Part shown: positions 32,126-41,081 of the stretch, piece by piece | How the letters are laid out: each line of letters opens with the position of its first letter | Numbering within the stretch: the first letter of the stretch is position 1 | From: Pedomonas sp051304405 | GTDB lineage: Bacteria; Pseudomonadota; Alphaproteobacteria; Sphingomonadales; Sphingomonadaceae | Direction: 5' to 3' | NCBI RefSeq assembly: GCF_051304405.1 | Contig: NZ_JBPPGG010000005.1 | Coordinates: 1 to 64,000 of the forward strand | Length of the DNA stretch: 64,000 bases | Translations under genes and position numbers: made by a program | The notes under the pieces: generated by a model | What the model was told of the DNA's origin: nothing | What the model saw: only the letters and a program-made list of their open reading frames with translations | The model's database searches: none

Positions 32126-33703
32126 TCAGCGTTTTGTCTGCGGCTTCAGGGCGGCCAGCGGATGCCGGCCCGCGGCGTTGTCGGTCCAGCCGCTCACGGT
32201 CTCGCTCACCAGTGACCAGCGCACCGGCACGAACAGCGGAATGGACGGCGCTTCCTCCACCAGCAGCTGCTCGGCGGATTTCAGCAGCTCGGTGCGGGCG
32301 GCGGGGTCGTCGGCGCTGCTGGCGTCCCGCATCAGCTGGTCCGCTTCCGGCACGCAGAAGCCGCCCACGTTCTCCGGCGCGTCGCACTGGTAGGGGGCGA
32401 GGAAAACGGCGGGCTGGTCGATCGGCAGCATCAGCGGGCGCAGCGTCAGGTCGAAGTCGCCCGACTTCGCCATGGTCTCGTAGGTGGTCACCGGGGCGAC
32501 GGTTGCCGCCACCTCGACGCCCAGCGGCGCCCAGCCATTGGCGAGCACGGCGAGAATCTTCTGGTGCTCCGGCGCGGGCGGCAGCAGCACGGTCATCCTG
32601 AGCGGCTTGTCCGGCCCGTATCCGGCCTCCGTGACGAGGCGGCGGGCTTCGGTCAGCCGCTGCTCCATCGACCAGTAGGCCCAGGAGGGCAGGGCGGGCT
32701 CGCCGTAGCCGCTGAAGCCGGGCGGTACCAGGCCCTCGACCGGCACCATGGCCGGAATGTTGAACATCTGGCGGGACAGCCCGGCGCGGTCGATCGTCAT
32801 GTTGAGCGCGCGCCGCAGGCCCACGTCCGCCAGCGGCCCCTTGGCGGTCTGGATCACGTAGCCATAGACGCCGAACGTCGGCTCCAGGCGGACCGTGGCC
32901 GGGTTCGGCACGGACCGCGCCTCGGCGAGGCCGCTGGTCGCGCCGCCCATCACCACGTCCGTCTGCTTCTCGCGGAAGCGCCGGATGGCGTCCAGCGGAT
33001 CGGTTACGGCGTCAATGACGAGGCGGCCATAGGCCGGGCGCGCGCCGAGCACGGTCTGCTCGTTGGCCAGCAGGGTGAGGTGCTGGTCGGTCTGGGTTTC
33101 GATGCGATAGGGCCCAAGGCCGAGCAGGGTGGTCTGGTTCTGGTTTTTCACCTGCCGGACGATGGCGACGGACGGCTCGGCGAGCAGCGCCAGGAAGGCG
33201 GGCTGGGGCTGTTCGAGGGTGATCTCCACCACCGTGTCGGTCAGCGCGCGCACGCCCAGTTCGCGGGCGGGCATGCGCTTCTGGAGCACCGCTTCCCCGT
33301 TGCGGATGCGCGCCAGCCACTTGGCCAGCGGATGCCGGGTCTGGGGCGAGAGCATACGGCGGAAGGAGGCGACCACGTCCTCCGGCGTCAGCGGCTTGCC
33401 GTCGGCCCACTGCACCGTGCGCAGGCGGAAGATGTAGCTGAGGCCGTCCTCGCTCACCCACCAGCTCTCGGCGAGGCCCGGCACGATCTGGCCGGAGGGA
33501 TCGACAGTCACCAGCCCCAGATGGGTCTCGCCCGCGAGAATCCGCTCCGGCGTGGTCTCGGCCTGATGCGGATCGGTCGTCGAGAGGACGCCGAGCACGG
33601 TGACCCGCAGGTTGTGCTCCTGTTCCGTCTCGGACGGCTTGCCGCGGCATCCGGCCAGCACCGCCACCGCCAGCAGGGCGAGAAGGAGACGCCGCAGCAT
33701 CAT
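32126..33703 (-). CDS. Peptide-binding lipoprotein of ABC transporter (second of two)
   Basis: A 525-residue SBP_bac_5-family protein. A signal peptide ends in the lipobox LAGC, with Cys19 as the acylation site, so it should be tethered to the inner membrane or periplasmic face. Typical family blocks are VPGLAESWWVSEDGLSYIF and LTPEDVVASFRRML, the interior GLGPYRI region, and the DVGLRRALNMTIDRAGL stretch. Its start codons (ATGATG) overlap the previous binding-protein stop. It resembles the preceding gene but has clearly diverged. Ligand unknown. Confidence 0.9.
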   Translation of the reverse strand: MMLRRLLLALLAVAVLAGCRGKPSETEQEHNLRVTVLGVLSTTDPHQAETTPERILAGETHLGLVTVDPSGQIVPGLAESWWVSEDGLSYIFRLRTVQWADGKPLTPEDVVASFRRMLSPQTRHPLAKWLARIRNGEAVLQKRMPARELGVRALTDTVVEITLEQPQPAFLALLAEPSVAIVRQVKNQNQTTLLGLGPYRIETQTDQHLTLLANEQTVLGARPAYGRLVIDAVTDPLDAIRRFREKQTDVVMGGATSGLAEARSVPNPATVRLEPTFGVYGYVIQTAKGPLADVGLRRALNMTIDRAGLSRQMFNIPAMVPVEGLVPPGFSGYGEPALPSWAYWSMEQRLTEARRLVTEAGYGPDKPLRMTVLLPPAPEHQKILAVLANGWAPLGVEVAATVAPVTTYETMAKSGDFDLTLRPLMLPIDQPAVFLAPYQCDAPENVGGFCVPEADQLMRDASSADDPAARTELLKSAEQLLVEEAPSIPLFVPVRWSLVSETVSGWTDNAAGRHPLAALKPQTKR

Positions 33704-35406
33704 GACCGCGCCTCCCGGGAAGCGGCGGCAGACGCGTTGGCAGGGCCCGCTCCGGCGGGCTTCAGGCGCAGCGTGCGCGAGGGGTGCACGTTGGCGAGGT
33801 TGTCCACCCAGCCCTCGACGGCCGGGCCGACCAGCGATTTGGAGACGTAATGGTAAAGCGGCAGCACGGGCACGTCTTCCACCAGCATGGCCTCGGCCGC
33901 GCGCAGCGCGCGGGTGCGGGCCGCCGGATCGGCTTCGGCGAGGGCGGCTTTCACGGCCGCGTCATAGCGGGGATTGGCATACCCCGGATAGTTGAGCGCG
34001 CCGGCATCCGACAGGAAAATCGAGAGAAAATTTTCCGCCCCCGCATAGTCGGCAATCCAGCCTGATCGCGCCATGGTGAAATCACCTGATTTGAGCGACG
34101 AAAAGTGCACCGCCGCTTCCGTATTGGCAAGTCTGGCGATAACGCCGAGCGGCTTCCACATCTGGCTGACCGCCAGGGCGACGCGCCGGTGCTCCACGTC
34201 CGTGTTGAAACGGATTTCGAACACCAGCGGGCGATCGGGGCCGTAGCCCGCCGCGCCGAGCAGACGCTGCGCCTCGGCGAGGCGCCTGGGCCGGGGCCAG
34301 CGGGCATAGGAGGGCAGGACGGCGGGGCCGTATCCGGCAAGGCCGGGCGGCACCACGCCCCAGGCCACGGGCTGGCCGAGACCGATCACCTTGTCCACCA
34401 GGATGTCCCGGTCCACCGTCATGGCGAGGGCGCGGCGCACCCGCACGTCGTCAAACGGCGGGCGGCGGGTGTTGAAGGCGAAGTAGTAGCTGCCCCGGTA
34501 GGGCGCGATGCGGACGGCGTCCGGCACCTCGCGCCGCAGCAGCGGCAGGTCGCGCGCGGGAAAATCGGTGAGCACGTCGGCGCTGCCGGCGCGGAACAGG
34601 CGCAGGGCGGTCTGGTCGTCCTGCACCGGCCGGTAGGTCACGCCCGCAAGCGCCACGTTGGCCGCGTCGTGGTAGTGGGGGTTGCGCTCCAGCCGGAGCG
34701 CGCTGTGCAGCCGCCATTCCTTCAGCCGGAACGGGCCCGAGCCCACCAGCGGGCGCTGCCGCACCCAGGCGTCCCCGTGTTCGGCGAGCAGGCGGGCGGG
34801 CAGAACGGTGGCGGCGGCGTGGGCGAGCAGTTCGGCGAAGGCGGGGAAGGGGCGCGCCAGCCGGATCTCGACCGTGCGCGGGTCAACCGCCTGCACCGCC
34901 AGCCGCTCGGGCGGGGCCGCTCTGCCCGCAACTTCGGGCGCGCCGTCGATGGCCTGGAACAGGCTGGCGTTGGGGGCGGCGGTCTGCGGCGTCATCAGGC
35001 GGCGGAAGCTCGCCACCACGTCCTGCGCCGCGAGCGGCGTGCCGTCGGAGAAGCGCAGGCCCTCCCGCAGGGTGAAGCGCCACACGAGGCCGTCGTCCGA
35101 GACGGTCCAGTGCTCGGCAAGGCCCGGCTCCACCTGCCCGTCCGCGCCGTAGCGGGTCAGTCCCTCGAACAATTCGAGCGCGACGCGCACGTCCTCCACG
35201 GTCGAGACCTTGTGCGGGTCGAGGCTCTGCACCTCGTCGCTGCCGAGGCGCACCAGCACGCCGGGCTCGCGCCCCGTCGCCGGGGCGTCCGGCTGACCTG
35301 CGCCGCAGGCGGCGAGCAGCAGGAGCCCCACGCCCGCAGCGGCGCGCGCCAGCGCCCGGATCAGTCGCCGGCCCTGCAGTCGGCCCCTGGAGGCGCGCTG
35401 CGCCAT
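33700..35406 (-). CDS. Peptide-binding lipoprotein of ABC transporter (first of two)
   Basis: A 568-residue SBP_bac_5-family protein. The lipobox LAAC places the modified cysteine at Cys34 after a long, Arg-rich N-terminus. Family blocks include VEPGLAEHWTVSDDGLVWRF, LAAQDVVASFRRL, VGSGPFRLKEW and RVRRALAMTVDRDILV. It is probably the main peptide-capturing component for the permeases encoded downstream. It is the first transport gene of the cluster, 24 bp after the flavin reductase gene and overlapping the second binding protein. Confidence 0.91.
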   Translation of the reverse strand: MAQRASRGRLQGRRLIRALARAAAGVGLLLLAACGAGQPDAPATGREPGVLVRLGSDEVQSLDPHKVSTVEDVRVALELFEGLTRYGADGQVEPGLAEHWTVSDDGLVWRFTLREGLRFSDGTPLAAQDVVASFRRLMTPQTAAPNASLFQAIDGAPEVAGRAAPPERLAVQAVDPRTVEIRLARPFPAFAELLAHAAATVLPARLLAEHGDAWVRQRPLVGSGPFRLKEWRLHSALRLERNPHYHDAANVALAGVTYRPVQDDQTALRLFRAGSADVLTDFPARDLPLLRREVPDAVRIAPYRGSYYFAFNTRRPPFDDVRVRRALAMTVDRDILVDKVIGLGQPVAWGVVPPGLAGYGPAVLPSYARWPRPRRLAEAQRLLGAAGYGPDRPLVFEIRFNTDVEHRRVALAVSQMWKPLGVIARLANTEAAVHFSSLKSGDFTMARSGWIADYAGAENFLSIFLSDAGALNYPGYANPRYDAAVKAALAEADPAARTRALRAAEAMLVEDVPVLPLYHYVSKSLVGPAVEGWVDNLANVHPSRTLRLKPAGAGPANASAAASREARS

Positions 35407-35430
35407 GGAATGTACTCCTTCGGTAACGCC

Positions 35431-35955
35431 TCAGTCCTGCGGCGTGTCGAACGCGAGAAGACGGCCCCCGTGGAACCCGAGGGGTGCGCCCGGCCGGGTG
35501 GAGAGCTGTTCCACCTCGCCCACGAGGATCTCGTGGTCGCCGCCCGGGTAGACCGCCCAGGTGCGGCACTCGAACGTGGCGAGCGCGCCGGGGATCAGCG
35601 GCAGGCCGCCGAGGCCGGTCTCGACCGTCAGGTCGCGGAACTTGTTCTCGTCCGTGCGGGCGAAACGCAGTGCCATGTCTTCCTGGTCCGCCGCCAGCAC
35701 GCATATGGCGAACCGGGGCGCCTTGCGAAAGGCCTCCGACGAGGGGGTGGTCCTCTGCACCGACCAGAGCACCAGCGGCGGCTCCAGGCTGACCGAGGCG
35801 AAGGAGTTGATGGTCATGCCGACGGGCCGGCCCGCGGCGTCGAGGGCGGTGACAACGGCAACGCCCGTCGGATACCGGCCGAGGGCGGTGCGGAAGGCGC
35901 GCGGGTCAATGGTGCGGGGCATGGAGTTTGCGGGGGCCACGGCCGTGTCTGACAT
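35431..35955 (-). CDS. Flavin reductase family protein (FMN-binding)
   Basis: A 174-residue FMN-binding split-barrel protein of the flavin reductase-like family (HpaC-type). The motif GRYPTGVAVVTALDAAGRPV and the following GMTINSFASVSLEPPLVLW are diagnostic. Members supply FMNH2 to two-component monooxygenases or use it themselves; no monooxygenase gene is near. ATG 35955 follows AGGTTGAG; a longer start at 36039 would overlap the cysK leader and lacks similarity. Only 24 bp separate it from the first binding-protein gene, so it may be the first gene of that operon. Confidence 0.87.
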   Translation of the reverse strand: MSDTAVAPANSMPRTIDPRAFRTALGRYPTGVAVVTALDAAGRPVGMTINSFASVSLEPPLVLWSVQRTTPSSEAFRKAPRFAICVLAADQEDMALRFARTDENKFRDLTVETGLGGLPLIPGALATFECRTWAVYPGGDHEILVGEVEQLSTRPGAPLGFHGGRLLAFDTPQD

Positions 35956-36072
35956 GATCTCAACCTGGTCTCTGCACTCTGGACTCTGCAAGGGTGGTGC
36001 GGTTCCTCCGTTCATAGCCGTTCCTGCTTGAATTGCCATGCCGGATCACTTCGGGAACACACATGTTGCCGA

Positions 36073-36106
36073 CGAGAAAATCTTTGTTGCCGGATGGATT
36101 TTCTCG
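36073..36106. promoter_or_regulatory. Inverted repeat in the cysK leader
   Basis: A perfect 10-bp inverted repeat, CGAGAAAATC (36073-36082) with GATTTTCTCG (36097-36106), separated by 14 bases and ending 47 bp before the cysK start. There is no T-tract, so an operator or RNA leader hairpin is more likely than a terminator. Its function is inferred from position only. Confidence 0.45.
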
Positions 36107-36153
36107 CCCTCGCCTGCCTTGATGGTCTCCGGCAGGCGCAGTACACCAGAGTC

Positions 36154-37173
36154 ATGACTCTGGAACGTATTTCACAGCGCCCCGCCGTAGCCGAGAGCGT
36201 GCTGCCGCTCATCGGCAATACCCCGCTCATCAAGCTTCAGCGCGCGTCGGCGGAAACCGGCTGCACCATTCTGGGCAAGGCCGAGTTTCTGAACCCCGGC
36301 GGATCGGTCAAGGACCGGGCGGCGCTGGGCATCATTCAGGATGCGGAGGAGCAGGGCCTGCTGCGCCCCGGCGGCGTGATCGTCGAGGGCACGGCGGGCA
36401 ACACCGGCATCGGCCTGGCGGTGGTGGGCAACGCCAAGGGCTACAGGACGATCATCGTCATGCCCGAGACCCAGTCGCAGGAAAAGAAGGACACGCTGCG
36501 TGCGCTGGGCGCGGAGCTGATCCTCGTGCCGCCCGCGCCCTATTCCAACCCGGGGCATTACGTGCACACCTCGCGCCGCATCGCCGAGGAGACGCCGAAC
36601 GCCATCTGGGCCAACCAGTTCGACAACACCGCCAACCGCCTGGCGCACATCAAGACGACCGCGCCCGAGATCTGGGAGCAGACGCAGGGGCGCATCGACG
36701 GCTTCACCTGCGCCGTCGGCACCGGCGGCACGCTGGCGGGCGTGGGGCTCGGGCTCAAGGAGTTCAACGAGGACATCGTTGTCGCCCTCACCGACCCCTA
36801 CGGCGCGTCGCTGTACAACTATTACGCCAAGGGCGAGCTGAGCGCCGAGGGCAGCTCGGTGGCGGAGGGCATCGGCCAGAGCCGCATCACCGCCAATCTG
36901 GAGGGCGCGCCCATTGACGACTGGTTCCGCGTCTCCGACGAGGAAGGCCTGCACTACGTCTACGAGCTGATGCAGTACGAAGGGCTGTGCGTGGGCCTCT
37001 CCACCGGCATCAACGTGGCCGGGGCGGTCAAGCTGGCCCGCAAGCTGGGGCCGGGCAAGACCATCGTGACGATCCTGTGTGATTCCGGCCGGCAGTACCT
37101 CTCCAAGATCTTCAACCCCGAATGGCTGCGGGAGCGGAATCTGCCCGTGCCGCCCTGGATGGCCGCGAATTAG
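36154..37173 (+). CDS. cysK: Cysteine synthase A
   Basis: A 339-residue PLP enzyme that makes cysteine from O-acetylserine and sulfide. The PLP lysine is Lys53 in NPGGSVKDRAA. The substrate loop EGTAGNTGIGLA and the phosphate-binding GTGGTLAGVG are present, and FNPEWLRERNLP ends the protein. ATG 36154 was chosen because the conserved N-terminal region begins just after it; an upstream ATG at 36028 would add 42 unlike residues. An inverted repeat precedes the gene. Confidence 0.94.
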   Translation: MTLERISQRPAVAESVLPLIGNTPLIKLQRASAETGCTILGKAEFLNPGGSVKDRAALGIIQDAEEQGLLRPGGVIVEGTAGNTGIGLAVVGNAKGYRTIIVMPETQSQEKKDTLRALGAELILVPPAPYSNPGHYVHTSRRIAEETPNAIWANQFDNTANRLAHIKTTAPEIWEQTQGRIDGFTCAVGTGGTLAGVGLGLKEFNEDIVVALTDPYGASLYNYYAKGELSAEGSSVAEGIGQSRITANLEGAPIDDWFRVSDEEGLHYVYELMQYEGLCVGLSTGINVAGAVKLARKLGPGKTIVTILCDSGRQYLSKIFNPEWLRERNLPVPPWMAAN

Positions 37174-37231
37174 GCTCGACCTGCCGCTTTCGAATTGCTA
37201 GAACAGAAATCCTAGAGAGAAAGCGGCTGAG

Positions 37232-37468
37232 ATGAACAGGGCAAAACTCGGGATCGTTGGTCTTGTCGGCGTGTTGACGGGCCTGCTGATTCTGGCTGCC
37301 ATCAATGTGGAGCCGCTGTTTTCCTCGTCGCGCGATCAGCAGTCCGAGTCGGTTCTGATGATGCTGGGCTACGAGCCGGGCAACGCCCTGCCGACCCTGC
37401 CGGCCGTGGAGCGCCCCGTGCTGGTGGAATGCCCCGACTCCCTGCCGCAGCATCCGTCCACGGTTTGA
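37232..37468 (+). CDS. Small single-pass membrane or secreted protein, unknown function
   Basis: A 78-residue protein with a hydrophobic segment at residues 7-25 (GIVGLVGVLTGLLILAAIN) and a short Pro/Ser-rich hydrophilic tail ending PSTV. A good purine-rich RBS (AGAGAGAAAG) and a start 58 bp after cysK support it as a real gene. Its TGA at 37466-37468 is the first three bases of a five-unit 14-bp tandem repeat. Function not recognised. Confidence 0.6.
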   Translation: MNRAKLGIVGLVGVLTGLLILAAINVEPLFSSSRDQQSESVLMMLGYEPGNALPTLPAVERPVLVECPDSLPQHPSTV

Positions 37469-37535
37469 CATCACCAACCTGACGTCACCCGTCTGACGTC
37501 ATGCGCTTGACGCCACCTGTCTGACGTCACCTGCC
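37466..37535. repeat. Five tandem 14-bp repeats with a TGACGTCA core
   Basis: Five imperfect units of exactly 14 bp start at 37466, 37480, 37494, 37508 and 37522. The consensus is TGACGTCACCYGYC; units 2, 3 and 5 contain the 8-bp palindrome TGACGTCA and units 1 and 4 differ from it by one base each. The array starts at the stop codon of the small gene and ends 164 bp before the DUF4340 gene. It may act as a protein-binding array or be a replication-slippage product. Confidence 0.9.
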
Positions 37536-37699
37536 GCCTGCCTTCCCCCTGTTCCGGGAGCCGGCCTTGCAAGCGCGGGCGTTTAGGCGTTGGGCCTGGC
37601 GCATTTTCCCGTTAACAATCTGCGCTTCCGAAGCCACCGGGCGCGGCCAGGGTGCTGTGCCCGTTTCCTGCTTTGTGTTCGGGAAGGGAGAATACGCCG

Positions 37700-38653
37700 A
37701 TGCGTCTGTCTAAAACGGTGCTGGGGCTGGCGGCAGGGGCGATTGCGCTGGCTGTCGTCTTCGTGGTGCAGAGCGGCCTGTTCGCCGAGCGCGCCCTGCC
37801 ATTGCTGGCGAGCCAGCGGGACAAGGTTGCCCGAATCACCATTCAGCATGACAGCCAGACGCTCACCTTGCGCAAGGGCGGCGACGGCACGTGGCTTGTG
37901 GAGACCGCGGGCGAGGCCCCGGTGCGGGAGGGGCTGGCCGAGGCGCTGCTCGATGATCTGGCGGGCATGACCCTGGTGCAGAAGGCCGCCGGGCCGGCGG
38001 GGTCGAGTCTCGACGGGTCCGGCGACTTCGCCATTGCCCTGGCGGACGAGGCGGGGGTTGCCCTCGCGCTGTTTGCCCTGCGCCCGGGGGAGGGGCTGCC
38101 CGAGGGGCAGGCGCTGGTGGTGCCCGAAGGCGGCGCGCCGGTGGTCGCGGGCCGGGTGCCGGAGATCAACCTCTCGCCGGAGCACTGGGCGGACGTGTTC
38201 ATCCCCCGGCTGGAGGCGAAGCGCGTGCGCGTGGTGCGGGTGATGACGCCCGATGCCCGCATGACGACCTATGAGCGCGCGGCGCCGGACGCGCCGTTCC
38301 AGCGCGTGGCGGGCGACGCCGGTGCGCCGGTCGATGGCGAGTCGATCCGGCGGGCGCTCGAGGCGGTCGAGGGGCTGGCATACGATCAGGTGCGTCAGGC
38401 GGGGGAGCTGGCCTGGACCGGCGCGACCATGCTCATGGCTGAAACATTCGACGGCGTGGCGCTGACGCTGCTCGGCGCGTCGGGCGAGGACGGGATGTGG
38501 GTGCGGGTCAACGCCCACTACCAGGCGCCGGGCGAGGGCGCGTCCGATGCCGCCGCGAATGCCGAGGCGGAGCGCTTCAACCGCATGCGCGCCTTCGCCT
38601 TCCGTCTGCCGCCCGAGACGGCGGACAAGCTGAAGGGGCTGCTGCGCTCCTGA
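37700..38653 (+). CDS. DUF4340 domain protein
   Basis: A 317-residue protein with an N-terminal transmembrane anchor (about 6-24) and a DUF4340-like region (VARITIQHDSQTLTLRK onward). DUF4340 proteins are often encoded beside GldG-type ABC-2 transport genes in other bacteria; here no such genes adjoin it, and the ABC-2 ATPase at 20063 is 17 kb away. The ATG at 37700 follows GGGAAGGGAG. Function unknown; periplasmic location is likely. Confidence 0.75.
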   Translation: MRLSKTVLGLAAGAIALAVVFVVQSGLFAERALPLLASQRDKVARITIQHDSQTLTLRKGGDGTWLVETAGEAPVREGLAEALLDDLAGMTLVQKAAGPAGSSLDGSGDFAIALADEAGVALALFALRPGEGLPEGQALVVPEGGAPVVAGRVPEINLSPEHWADVFIPRLEAKRVRVVRVMTPDARMTTYERAAPDAPFQRVAGDAGAPVDGESIRRALEAVEGLAYDQVRQAGELAWTGATMLMAETFDGVALTLLGASGEDGMWVRVNAHYQAPGEGASDAAANAEAERFNRMRAFAFRLPPETADKLKGLLRS

Positions 38654-38758
38654 GCGCGGCAGCCGGCCTGTCCCGCTCTCGCCCCTTTCGAAACAGCGGG
38701 CGGTTTCTTACATGGCGGGCAGTGACTGCATCATTCGACAAGAGGGAACGTGGACACC

Positions 38759-40642
38759 ATGGCCGATCGTGACGCGGTGAAACCAGAAAGCTTCGGCTTC
38801 CAGGCCGAGGTGGCCCGGTTGCTGCACATGATGGTGCACTCGGTTTACTCCGAGCGTGAGATTTTCCTGCGCGAGCTGATTTCCAACGCGGCGGACGCCT
38901 GCGACCGCCGCCGCTACGAGGCGCTGACCCAGCCGGATTTGCTGGGCGATACGCCGCTCGAGATCCTCATCGCCATCGACAAGCAGGCGAAAACGCTGAC
39001 CCTGTCCGACAGCGGTATCGGCATGAGCCGGAGCGATCTGATCGAGAACCTGGGCACCATCGCCCGCTCCGGCACCGCCCGGTTCATGGAGGCGGTGAAG
39101 AACGCCGAAGGCAAGGCGGCGGCCAGCGCGCCGGATCTGATCGGCCAGTTCGGTGTCGGCTTCTATTCGGCCTTCATGGTGGCGGACAAGGTGCGGGTGG
39201 TCAGCCGCCGCGCCGGGTCGGACGAAGCCTGGGCGTGGGAGTCGGACGGCCTTGGCAGCTTCACCGTCGAGCCCGCCGAGCGGGAGGCGGTCGGCACCAC
39301 CATCACCCTCCACATGAAGGAGGACGCGGCGGAGTTTCTGGAGAAATACCGCCTCTCCACCATCATCCGCACCTATTCGGACCACATCGCCATTCCCATC
39401 AAGCTGACCGAAGGCGACGCGGCGGCGGCGGACACGGTCAACACCGCCCAGGCGCTGTGGACCCGGCCCAAGTCCGAAATCGGGGAGAAGGATTACGCGG
39501 AGTTCTACCGCCACATCTCCGGCCTGTTCGACGAGCCGCTGCGGACCCTGCACTACAAGGCGGAAGGCAAGCTGGAATACACCTGCCTGCTGTTCACGCC
39601 GGGCATGGCGCCGTATGACCTCTACGATCCCGAGCGCAAGTCGAAGGTGAAGCTCTATGTGAAGCGAGTCTTCATCACCGACGACTGCGAGGAGCTGCTG
39701 CCTGCCTGGCTGCGCTTCATGCGCGGCATTGTCGACGCGCAGGATCTGGCGCTGAACATTTCCCGCGAAATGCTCCAGCACAACCCGGTGCTGGCGGCGA
39801 TGAAGAAGGCCATCACCGGCAAGGTGCTGGGCGACTTCGCCCGCATGGCCGAGAACGAGCCCGAGACCTACGCCAAATTCTGGGAGCAGTTCGGCAAGGT
39901 GCTGAAGGAAGGCCTCTATGAGGACTTCGAGCGCCGCGAGGAGCTGCTGAAGCTGGCCCGCTTCAAGTCCTCCGCGCAGGAGGGGCTGACCAGCCTTGCC
40001 GAATACGTCTCGCGCATGAAGGAGGGCCAGAAGGCCATCTACTACCTCACCACCGAGGACGGCGCGGTCGCAAGCCCGCAGCTGGAAGGCTTCAAGGCGC
40101 GCGGCGTCGAGGTGCTGCTGCTCACCGACCCCATCGATGACTTCTGGCTGGGCGTCGTCACCGAGTTCGACGGCAAGCCGTTCCAGTCCATCACCAAGGC
40201 GTCCGCCAGCGACCTCTCCGCGCTGGGCGAGGCCGGGGATCTGGGCGAGGCCGCGCCCGCCGGGGACGTGGCCCGCCTCATTGCCGTGATGAAGGGCGTG
40301 CTGGGCGACGCGGTGAAGGACATCCGCGCGTCCGAGCGCCTGACCGACAGCCCGGTCTGCCTGGTGGCGGACGAGGGCGACATGGACCTGCGCCTCAGCC
40401 GCATGCTCAAGGCCCACGACCGGCTCAAGACCGTCGCGCCCCGGGTGCTGGAGATCAACCCGCGTCACGAGCTGGTCCGCCAGCTGGCGGCGCGCTCGGG
40501 GCAGGAAGGCCAGTACGACACCATCGCGCTGGCCAGCCACCTGCTGCTGGATCAGGCCCGAATCCTGGAAGGCGAGCCGCTGCCCGACCTGCCGGGCTTC
40601 GCCAGGCGCATGAGCGACGTGCTGCTGCGTCTGGCGCAGTAA
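38759..40642 (+). CDS. htpG: Hsp90 chaperone HtpG
   Basis: A 627-residue ATP-dependent chaperone of the cytoplasm. The N-terminal GHKL ATPase has its Glu/Asn helix in FLRELISNAADACDRRRY, the DSGIGMSRSDL motif for the nucleotide, and GQFGVGFYSAFMVA. The middle and C-terminal dimerisation domains are complete. ATG 38759 is preferred because AGAGGGA lies at a reasonable distance; GTG 38750, three codons upstream, is also possible. A hairpin follows the gene. Confidence 0.96.
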   Translation: MADRDAVKPESFGFQAEVARLLHMMVHSVYSEREIFLRELISNAADACDRRRYEALTQPDLLGDTPLEILIAIDKQAKTLTLSDSGIGMSRSDLIENLGTIARSGTARFMEAVKNAEGKAAASAPDLIGQFGVGFYSAFMVADKVRVVSRRAGSDEAWAWESDGLGSFTVEPAEREAVGTTITLHMKEDAAEFLEKYRLSTIIRTYSDHIAIPIKLTEGDAAAADTVNTAQALWTRPKSEIGEKDYAEFYRHISGLFDEPLRTLHYKAEGKLEYTCLLFTPGMAPYDLYDPERKSKVKLYVKRVFITDDCEELLPAWLRFMRGIVDAQDLALNISREMLQHNPVLAAMKKAITGKVLGDFARMAENEPETYAKFWEQFGKVLKEGLYEDFERREELLKLARFKSSAQEGLTSLAEYVSRMKEGQKAIYYLTTEDGAVASPQLEGFKARGVEVLLLTDPIDDFWLGVVTEFDGKPFQSITKASASDLSALGEAGDLGEAAPAGDVARLIAVMKGVLGDAVKDIRASERLTDSPVCLVADEGDMDLRLSRMLKAHDRLKTVAPRVLEINPRHELVRQLAARSGQEGQYDTIALASHLLLDQARILEGEPLPDLPGFARRMSDVLLRLAQ

Positions 40643-40666
40643 CGCCATCCCTCCGGAAAGCCTGAA

Positions 40667-40693
40667 GGCAGGGGGAGTCACACTCCTCCTGCC
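40667..40693 (+). terminator. Hairpin downstream of htpG
   Basis: A 12-bp stem with one mismatch (40667-40678 with 40682-40693) and a 3-nt loop, 25 bp after the htpG stop. There is no T-tract, so it could end transcription or protect the mRNA 3' end. Confidence 0.5.
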
Positions 40694-41050
40694 GGTGTCC
40701 CTTGCCGTCCTCGGGCCGCGCACGGAGAACCGCAGGCGCGGGGCCGCGACCGGCGCGAACGCCGCCACGGTCAGCATCAGCAGAAAACAGAACAGCCCCG
40801 GCATACCCGCCTCCCGTGGTTGCAGTCCGGTCTCACGCCTGTCCCGCAAACAGGAACACGAGCACGCTCCCTTCTCCCATGGGGCGTTTCCGTCATCAAT
40901 AGGTTTTTGACGATTTCTGGTCGGTATTCGACCATAAAGGGAGGCGGCGGCGGGACAGCGCCATCCCTCGCCTTGGATATGTCATTGAATTAATTCATTG
41001 AATTTGCGCGGTTTTTACTGAGTTGACGCCCGGGCCGTCGCCAAAATGAA

Positions 41051-41081
41051 ATCGCCGGAGCGGATGGGCCGCTCCGGCGAT
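41051..41081 (-). terminator. Terminator of the fatty acid desaturase gene
   Basis: A perfect 13-bp GC-rich stem (41051-41063 with 41069-41081) and a 5-nt loop. On the minus strand it is followed by TTCATTTTGG, a T-rich tail. It lies 105 bp beyond the desaturase stop. Confidence 0.7.

Noticed and set aside
40695..40910. 71-codon ORF downstream of htpG
   Set aside because: It is in a terminator-containing gap, has no RBS and no recognisable sequence features, and overlaps other short ORFs of equal quality.
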